Assembly: GCA_010909165.1 (NCBI GenBank)
Contig: VJWM01000108.1
Span: 1 to 64,000 of the forward strand
Source of the DNA: Anthoceros angustus
Lineage: Eukaryota; Streptophyta; Anthocerotopsida; Anthocerotales; Anthocerotaceae
DNA length: 64,000 bases
Reading direction: 5' to 3'
Shown here: positions 56,845-64,000 of the stretch, piece after piece
How the letters are laid out: each line of letters opens with the position of its first letter
Numbering within the stretch: position 1 is the stretch's first letter
Notes under the pieces: generated by a model
What the model was told of the DNA's origin: nothing
The model's input: only the letters and a program-made list of their open reading frames with translations
Database searches by the model: none
Made by a program: the position numbers and the translations under genes

Positions 56845-58600
56845 AGAGGGCCAAGACCAGGCCAGGGGGCCAAAATCAGGCCAGACCGGATGCTGCTAGG
56901 CAAGGAGAAGGAGAGGTCGACCTCCGCACCCGATACGTAATCCCAATTGGCCCTTCTGCCCCAGAACTGGGCCTCGAAAGCGAAGGTGTTGAGAACGTTG
57001 GTGCGACACCGGTCCATCGAGGATTTCAGGACATTGAAGACGCGTGGCTTCCTTTTCAGGACTCTACGGTCTATAAGAAATGTTTGAGATAGCAGTTGCC
57101 ACCATGCGTGGAAAACCACAAATTGGATGCATGCAATCTCCAGATATGTCTTCATTACCGCAACCATTAAGGCCATTTTTGTAAATACGGAAGAATTGCT
57201 GCATCCAATCAGATTGGGCTTCCTTATCAGGAGTCTTAACTTCAAAGGTCTATACGAAATGTTGGAGCCAGTATTTGTCCAGCGGCACATGAAGCAAGAT
57301 ATAGTTCGTCTTCACAGGGATATGTAACACGAGTGCAATATTGCACCCGATTCTTTTACATTCCTGTGCCCTCTCCAGGGATGTGCAAGGGTGGCCAATT
57401 GGCACCTGGGAAGCCAACTTCATGCACAGATCAAAGGACAAGCCTTAGGATCCAAGCTGAGGTAGCTGTAGTCTGATAAGCGACTATTGATGTGGATGCT
57501 GCATCACTTGTTGCTGGAGTCAATGCCTGCTCAATTGCTTCTACCCAAACCTTATGCCCCAAGACATAGGGCAAATGTAGCAAATATCTTGCTCCCATTG
57601 TTGCTTGTCTCCATATGTTTTGTGATTGCACCGGGAGTGAAGGCCGGGTGAGGGTGTAGTTTGCCAGCTGATGCCAACCAGGCAAGCAAGGCAGGAGAGC
57701 ATGTGTTCGGAGAAGGCGGCCAGACAGAGAGTCCTGAGCTTAAGAACCGAGGTCGCTGAACTGTGCCAGGGCCAAGCAAGTCCACCTGTGGACTCGGTCC
57801 AGCTTCCGTCCTCTCCTCCATCACTGGCCAGGGTCATGATCCCACTCTTCCATATCTGGAGCAGCCGGTGAATTCAATTCTGGGCCAGTTCCCTCCTCCA
57901 TGCCCTCTCTACGCACCTGCGCAAGCATCCGCTTAGCCCTCGACCAGTATTGGACGAGCGTTGTGTGGAGGCTTGAAGTCGGCTCGTTGCTCAATTCCAT
58001 GTACATCTGGGAGTGAGATGCAGACCCGGGCTCGTCCGCGCGCTCTTCCTCCCCGACCGCACGGGCAAGTATGCCCCGAGGCCGGATCTCAAGTTCTCCA
58101 GCGAGCGATTCCTCCTGGTCCGTACCGAGGAGAATGCCCTGAGGCCGGCTCTCTTGTTCCCGGGGCTTCCCTAGGCCTAGCCCCGCCTCCACCTCCATTG
58201 CGCGATCCTCATCACCAGTAGCCTCCCGCGCATCGGGATCCGGAGCATTCCAGGCGACCTCCTTCTCCTTGCCTGGCAGCATCCGGCCTCACAGGATCGG
58301 CTCTTCCTCTGGGCATCGTCCTTCTGCCCCAGAAAGGAGCCTCGAAGGCAAAGGCTGCCCAGTCCACTTGCAGACCTCTGTGAGAGGCGCCATCATCGAG
58401 GAGAGGCTCCCCAGGCTGCCCTTGGTAGGTTACACCTTGTTTTTCAGAGTTCTCAAAAATCGAACAAGGCGGAAGGTGCTCGACAGGGCTTACTTCAGCA
58501 GCATGGGACTGAGTGACAAAGGTCTCAATCCAAGATGAATAAATTCTGCTGGATCGGGAAGGTGCCCTCATCCAGCCGAATTCGTCCTCCAAGTCCTGCG
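56845..58600 (-). other. Unrecognised minus-strand reading frames
   Basis: A 153-residue frame at 58,282-57,821 is Glu/Arg-rich with 'LVQYWSRAKRMLAQVRREGM', and a further piece 'LLHLPYVLGHKVWVEAIEQA' occurs near 57,600. They read like parts of a coding sequence with frame breaks, perhaps transposon-encoded, but I cannot assign a family. A 40-bp word around 'cttctgccccagaa' recurs at about 56,957 and 58,321. Confidence 0.3.
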
Positions 58601-58736
58601 CAGTCACGATGGCATCAGGTCCCTGGGATTCAGGCCTTGGTCACTCAGCGTTATGCTGCGGAAGGAAGCCCTGCAGAGCAGCTGCCGCCTCCTTCTCTCC
58701 TCACCGCCAGGCATTGCCTCTTGCTGTTTTGGTGGC

Positions 58737-58845
58737 GCTATGTCACGCCCGAGTTCAAGTAAGGTCTTCCAATACCGGCAGCCTTGGTCGCGCCATGTCA
58801 CGCCCATCGAGTTCAAGTTAGGTCGTCCAACGCCAGCGGCCTGTT
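58737..58845 (+). repeat. 55-bp tandem repeat, two copies
   Basis: 'atgtcacgccc' followed by 'gagttcaagt' and 'aggtc.tccaa' occurs at about 58,740 and 58,795. Confidence 0.85.
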
Positions 58846-59035
58846 TTTAAATGGCGCCAACAGGGAAGGAAGCGGGAGAACAAGAGAGTTCCCTACACAT
58901 ACGTATTCCGCCCACTTGTCAAGTTAACGGTCCCGACGTACGGAAACCCTGCATCTTCCTTTTACTACGTCGGGAACCCTGCATCTGCCTTTTACTTACG
59001 CGCGGTCTGCTGCCAGTTCACGACCCGCTTCACTA

Positions 59036-59575
59036 CAGTCCACCCCCCCTAATTGGGACTGGTTCGGAGTGCCTTTAGAGGTCCCATTAAGGGAAGTGTC
59101 CCGATTGTATTTTCCCTATTTAAAAATAATAAAAATGTTATAAACTTAAAAAAAATCAAAAAATACCCAAAAAAAGAAAATTTAAATTTGGATTGATAGG
59201 TTTCACTAAAAATAACTTTTAACAATTCTTTATATAGTTGTTTGAAAGCTAGCACTCTCTCTAAGCAGCATCAAAAAACCTCTATCTATCATAAAGGAAA
59301 AAGCTTAGCTTAAGAGTCTTCAATCACACCTAAAAGTCTATTGTGCTCTCAAATAATAGATTCTTTTTTTTTCTTTTTTTAAATTTTTTTAGTAAAAAAA
59401 TTAGAAATCCCATTTAGGGAGGTGAAACTAACATGAATGTATGTTTCAAAAGGTCCCAATTATCATTTAGGGAAAAGTCCCATTTATTACATTGTAAACT
59501 AAAGGGAGTAGGATGGGAGGTCCCATTTAGAGAGGAATCCCATTTATAGAATTCCCAATTAGGGGGGGCCGACTG
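59036..59575. mobile_element. Pogo/Tc1-mariner-like MITE, 540 bp
   Basis: The element begins CAGTCCACCCCCCC and ends with the inverted counterpart GGGGGGGCCGACTG. Both sides are flanked by TA (59,034-59,035 and 59,576-59,577), the target duplication of Tc1/mariner elements. Terminal inverted repeats extend about 24 bp through 'taattggga'. The inside is AT-rich and non-coding. Reverse-complemented, its centre ('aagctttttcctttatgata') matches the longer elements at 60.3 and 62.0 kb, so they are one family. Confidence 0.85.
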
Positions 59576-60337
59576 TATATCGTTAGGGCCTACACGTTTG
59601 GACAAACGTGAGTTATGATTTTCCTTTTATCGAAATGTTTGAAAGTGGACTATCACTAACCCGAAGACCATTTTGCCCGAGGCTCGCGTTCTCGCGTCCG
59701 AGAACAAGATTCGACCAGCCCGCGATTGTTACCACCGCAACGTTGCCCTTTGACTCTTGTTGGACCATTACACCAACAATAATTGTGCTATGTACAATTA
59801 AGGTAGAAGAATCACTATGGGATAGAAAAATATATTGGTGAACGATAAAAGAAAAAAGACAAGAAAGTAGTGATAAAAAAAGATAATACAAAATAAAGGG
59901 ATGACGAAGAATCAGTCGAATAATATTTAAATAATTAGATAGAAAGAAATATTAAGAATAATTAATTTATTTCTATCAAAAATATTATTTGATATGTAAC
60001 ATGAAACAACCTTTAAAAATAGTAAGTCCTTATATTGCCGTATAGTGATGTAAGATCCTCATTGATATAGGATCCTCTTCACATAATAATTCTTGTCTTG
60101 AATTTGGGTGAGAAAAAGCTCTAATACCTATCAGTTGGGCAAAGCCTCAAGACAACATATGTGCATACGTATATGGCAGTCAGGAATGATATCTACATAT
60201 GTAAGTCTTTTCATTCTCTCCAACTATGCCAACATTTGTGGCGTGTGCATAGGTCCTTTCAATTTTTCCAAACAATATGTACTGCTAATTCGTCTTCTTG
60301 ATTATTCTTGGATTCCTTCCAAGCAATTAACGATATA

Positions 60338-61357
60338 CAGTTAGCCCTCCTTAATTGGAAAACCTATAGATGAGATCCCTCCCTTCGGATCTCGCTCCCC
60401 TTGAAAGTATGGAGGGATAAAAGGAAAAATTCCCTAAATGACAAATTGAACATACTAGGTTCAGACATTCAAAGTAATTGTACCTTCTTAATTGGGATTT
60501 CTCATTTTTTATTTTAAAATTTCTAAAATACAAAAATCCTTATTGATGTAAGCACATCATGATCCAAATAGGTTCATAATGGCTGGAGGTTCAATAGATT
60601 TCTAAGTGCAGTTGAAGACTCCTAAGCATAGCTTTTTCCTTTATGATAGACCAGTAAAGATTTTTTTTTATGCCGCTTAGAAGGAGTGTTGGCTCTTAAG
60701 CAGTTAGGTAGAAAAATAGTAAGGAACGTGGAGACTTTATGTAAGGAAAAGAGGTGGGAAATCCCATCTACCCTGAGACGAAGGGGACAACCCTCAGGAG
60801 GGCACTAGGCCAAGAGAGACTAGCCCCATGATCGTCCATCTTGAAACTACCTATTGCTCCGAGAATGTCATGGTTCGGGGTCTATCTACCACCGGTGCCG
60901 ACGATGCTGCATCTCCTAGGCTTGTTGCCGTCCTGTACACTACGTTGGCCAATGCCCTCTGCAGGGCCGTCGACATCCATTGCCTGAAGAAAGCCACTGA
61001 ACAAGAAAGGGAGAGACCAACCCCATTCTTCGGACTCTGGTATTCCTTGGCACAAGCCTTGATGAACTTGGAGAAATCCTTGCCCATGGCCCCGTGAGCC
61101 TCGATGGCAAGGGGGATGAACGCGTGGCCACCCTGAAAAGTAATAGGTACTAGTGAGTTGGTTTTAGTGAAACCCATTGATTGAAATCTAAATTTTTCTA
61201 TCTTTTAGATTTTTAGATTTTATTATTTATTTTAAATTGGAAAAATGCAATTGGGATACCTCCGACCTCTAAAGTCGCTTCCATATGGAAGCAGCTTTCG
61301 AGGTCTAAGTCCCTAATTGGGACTACATGCATGTAGTCCCAATGAGGGAGGGCTGAG
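60338..61357 (+). mobile_element. Pogo-like non-autonomous element with captured sequence, about 1.02 kb
   Basis: The left end is TA-CAGTTAGCCCTCCTTAATTGG, and the right end read inverted is TA-CTCAGCCCTCCCTCATTGG. The terminal repeats are imperfect but clearly the same family as the 540-bp MITE. It is longer because the middle holds a segment with 'gggaaatcccatctaccc' (60,757) and a LINE-like coding fragment on the minus strand. Near the right end lie two hairpins, one a perfect 28-bp palindrome at 61,316-61,343. No transposase frame is visible. Confidence 0.75.
60851..61177 (-). pseudogene. Putative non-LTR retrotransposon (LINE) C-terminal fragment
   Basis: The 108-residue minus frame reads 'ITFQGGHAFIPLAIEAHGAM', then 'MSTALQRALANVVYRTATSL'. 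It resembles the region after the reverse transcriptase in plant LINE-type proteins, where a 'P..FE.HG..G' motif precedes helices with 'S.ALQRA.A'. It lies wholly inside the pogo-like element. The copy in the second unit (62,816-62,500) is more broken. Family assignment is from memory of such tails and is tentative. A decayed host gene fragment is the alternative. Confidence 0.45.
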
Positions 61358-62004
61358 TAGCGACAAAGCGTCAGTGGCAACTAGCTCATAAGCGTCATCC
61401 CTTCGACATTTGGGAGCTGCTCCCGGTTGGCCACCACAGAACTGTGCTATGTACAATTAAGGTAGAAGAATCACTATGGGATAGAAAAATATATTGGTGA
61501 ACGATAAAAGAAAAAAGACAAGAAAGTAGTGATAAAAAAAGATAATACAAAATAAAGGGATGACAGAACCGAATCAGTCGAATAATATTTAAATAATTAG
61601 ATAGAGAAATATTAAGAATAATTAATTTATTTCTATCAAAAATATTATTTGATATGTAACATGAGCAACCTTTAAAAATAGTAAGTCCTTATATTGCCAG
61701 TATAGTGATGTAAGATCCTCATTGATATAGGATCCTCTTCCACATAATAATTCTTGTCTTCGGAATTTGGAGCTGATCAGAAAAAGCTCTAATACCTATC
61801 AGTTGGGCAAAGCCTCAAGACAACATATGTGCATACGTATATGGCAGTCAGGAATGATATCTACATATGTAAGTCTTTTCATTCTCTCCAACTATGCCAA
61901 CATTTGTGGCGTGTGCATAGGTCCTTTCAATTTTTCCAAACAATATGCATGACTAATTGTCTTCTTGATTATTCTTGGATTCCTTCCAAGCAATTAACGA
62001 TATA

Positions 62005-62992
62005 CAGTTAGCCCTCCTTAATTGGAAAACCTATAGATGAGATCCCTCCCTTCGGATCTCGCTCCCCTTGAAAGTATGGAGGGATAAAAGGAAAAATTCC
62101 CTAAATGACAAATTGAACATACTAGGTTCAGACATTCAAAGTAATTGTACCTTCTTAATTGGGATTTCTCATTTTTATTTTAAAATTTCTAAAATACAAA
62201 ATCCTTATTGATGTCATAGCACATCCAAATAGGTTCATAATGGCTGGAGGTTCAATAGATTTCTAAGTGCAGTTGAAGACTCCTAAGCATAGCTTTTTCC
62301 TTTATGATAGACCAGTAAAGATTTTTTTTTATGCCGCTTAGAAGGAGTGTTGGCTCTTAAGCAGTTAGGTAGAAAAATAGTAAGGAACGTGGAGACTTTA
62401 TGTAAGGAAAAGAGGTGGGAAATCCCATCTACCCTGAGACGAAGGGGACAACCCTCAGGAGGGCACTAGGCCAAGAGAGACTAGCCCCATGATCGTCCAT
62501 CTTGAAACTACCTATTGCTCGAATGTCATGGTTCGGGTCTACTCTGCCGGTCAAGCGATCTTGCATCTCCACAGGCTTGTTGCCGTCACCTCGTTGGCCA
62601 ATGCCCTGCGGGGCCGTCGACATCCATTGCAAGAAAGCCTTGAACAAGAAAGGAGAGACCAACCCCATTCTTCGGACTCTGGTATTCCTTGGCACAAGCC
62701 TTGATGAACTTGGAGAAATCCTTGCCCATGGCCCGTGAGCCTCGATGGCAAGGATGAGCAGCGTGGCCACCCTGAAAAGTAATAGGTACTAGTGAGTTGG
62801 TTTTAGTGAAACCCATTGATTGAAATCTAAATTTTTCTATCTTTTAGATTTTTAGATTTTATTATTTATTTTAAATTGGAAAAATGCAATTGGGATACCT
62901 CAGGCCTCTAAAGTCGGCTTCCATATGGAGGCGACTGAGGTCTGTCTCTAATTGGGACTACATGCATGTAGTCCCAATGAGGGAGGGCTGAG
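62005..62992 (+). mobile_element. Second copy of the pogo-like element (within the duplication)
   Basis: Same termini as the element at 60,338, with the left TA at 62,003-62,004 and the right end at 'gggctgag-ta'. It is about 30 bp shorter because of indels. The 28-bp palindrome is conserved (62,951-62,978). Confidence 0.75.
62500..62816 (-). pseudogene. Second copy of the LINE-like fragment, more frameshifted
   Basis: It starts with the same MGFTKTNSLVPITFQGGHA but changes frame at 'AAHPCHRGSRAMGKD'. It regains the original frame, then breaks again near the 'MSTALQRAL' position. The breaks fall at short indels relative to the first copy. Confidence 0.5.
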
Positions 62993-63059
62993 TAGCGACA
63001 AAGCGTCAGTGGCAACTAGCTCATAAGCGTCATCCCTTCGACATTTGGGGCCGCTCTCC

Positions 63060-64000
63060 GCTAACCGAACCCGGTCGGCACAATTCCCAAGGAACGAGAT
63101 CACCAAGGCAAGATGTGGAACTATTTGTGCCGACTCATTAGCATACACAGATCCCGTGTCATTATGGTATGGGGTCTAGTCCGAAGGGAATGACCTTTCC
63201 GTTCGCTTGCGATTTCCTACTCAGATCACCTAACTTACCCTTCTTCTCTGCATCGGCAACCTTCCTGATCACATGCTAAGAACCTGATTCCCATCTCTCT
63301 TACGGGCTCTCACTGGGAGGAACCCGCGTAGGATCGGGGTTCCACCTCCAGGCTCTGGTCCATTCCACAACAGAGGTGCGTACCTACTCTCTATATCCTC
63401 GGTAGCGTGTTACTCATCAGCAGCGTCCGCGCACCTTACTTTATGTCTCACCGTTACATTACCGTACAGGCACAGTACAGCCAAAGTTTAAGCACTCGTT
63501 CTCATCCCAGTGTCCTCTCTCACCCGTGGCTCCCTCGCCGCTCTACTCTTGTCGACCTCGTCCGCACCCTGAGATGCCTGGTTGGAGTTGCGTGTTCCGG
63601 TGGGTGGGTTGACACCTCACGCGTCATGCGACCGCTGACCAGTCGGTCCTACACGCCTCCCGTGCCTTGGTCTTCGCTCCCGCCTCAGCCACTTGGGGTC
63701 CACACGGAAGAGCGGGTCTCGACTTCTCCACACCTAACACAAGAAAGCCAAAGATAGGGGTTTGTCTCAACCCCATTTTGGCCCCAACCATCCGTAAATG
63801 CACATGTCTCATTTCACTGCTTGATTTGCGAACCCACCATGCATCCGAGCCCAAAAGAAGACCTATGTGCCCACCGTCCGCACAAATGCGGACACACCTT
63901 TGTACCAAGTGGATGATCGCACTTATGCTCCAAAGAGTCGGAGTGCACCGAACGTCGCGACTTATACTCCAAAGAGGTGCAATACACCGGGTTTGGAGAG
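63060..64000. other. No recognised gene at the right edge
   Basis: No domain is seen on either strand. The last 90 bp hold an imperfect direct repeat ('acttatgctccaaagag' and 'acttatactccaaagag' at about 63,921 and 63,960). The edge may continue into a repeat beyond the window. Confidence 0.45.

Larger units (their letters stand above)
59784..61442. repeat. Tandem duplication, copy A (1.66 kb)
   Basis: It begins 'tgtgctatgtacaattaagg' and is followed directly by copy B. The unit contains the pogo-like element and the LINE-like fragment. Confidence 0.95.
61443..63050. repeat. Tandem duplication, copy B (1.61 kb)
   Basis: It matches copy A to about 63,050 with many short indels, for example 'gctcgaatgtc' for 'gctccgagaatgtc' and 'aattgtcttc' for 'aattcgtcttc', plus a small rearranged patch near 62,540. 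Confidence 0.95.

Noticed and set aside
56845-58360. Inverted repeat between about 56,880 and 58,280 ('ggcaaggagaagg' words)
   Set aside because: A neighbouring shared word (around 56,957 and 58,321) lies in direct, not inverted, orientation, so no consistent inverted-repeat structure could be defined by eye.
1-64000. A phage, CRISPR, biosynthetic cluster or other prokaryote-type system
   Set aside because: Spliced genes, plant-specific families, LTR retrotransposon structure and PPR relics show a plant nuclear genome; no operon or repeat-spacer structure was found.

Overview
The window is nuclear DNA of a land plant. It has multi-exon genes with GT-AG introns, a Ty3/gypsy LTR retrotransposon with a tRNA-Asp-type primer site, plant gene families (MATH-BTB/BPM, TAF15-like, F-box, aldo-keto reductase, PPR) and many short transposon relics. 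The PPR relics (motifs such as 'CGCLAAKEE' and 'SLVDMYAKCGSLED') look to me most like PPRs of ferns or another seed-free plant. That is an impression, not a demonstration. No bacterial-style operons, CRISPR arrays or rRNA genes are present.

Layout. 0-18.9 kb is repeat country. A complete but heavily frameshifted gypsy element (2,859-10,618, two LTRs of about 1.15-1.19 kb) sits between gag-like debris. It is followed by an orphan LTR-like promoter, a purine-rich tract, a diverged LTR relic (17.34 kb) and an unrecognised broken ORF (17.76-18.67 kb). 18.9-26 kb holds a minus-strand TAF15-like RNA-binding protein gene whose 3' end is duplicated in tandem. 28-40.3 kb is a cluster of decayed F-box paralogues (29.7, 34.6 and 39.7 kb) interleaved with copies of the terminal part of an aldo-keto reductase gene. 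At 40.48 kb lies an intact small secreted cysteine-rich protein that I do not recognise. 42.88-44.52 kb is a complete four-exon minus-strand MATH-BTB gene, the best-preserved known gene here; its first exon and upstream region are duplicated in tandem. 46.3-47.65 kb is another tandem duplication, without genes. 53.8-55.4 kb contains PPR relics on the minus strand. 59-63 kb carries pogo/Tc1-mariner-like non-autonomous elements and a LINE-like fragment, again duplicated in tandem.

Four tandem duplications (units about 1.95, 0.97, 0.65 and 1.65 kb) share one pattern. The copies are nearly identical, and they differ mainly by 1-5 base insertions or deletions at homopolymers and next to CG dinucleotides. 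Each copy of a coding segment has its own frameshifts, and one copy is often intact where the other is broken. This is what unmerged noisy long-read contig ends would look like, so gene copy number and some 'pseudogene' calls should be treated with caution. Recent real duplications remain possible.

The genes do not form one pathway. The intact or nearly intact ones are a nuclear RNA-binding protein (TAF15-like), a CUL3 substrate adaptor (BPM) and a candidate secreted peptide. The rest is decaying gene-family and transposon sequence.
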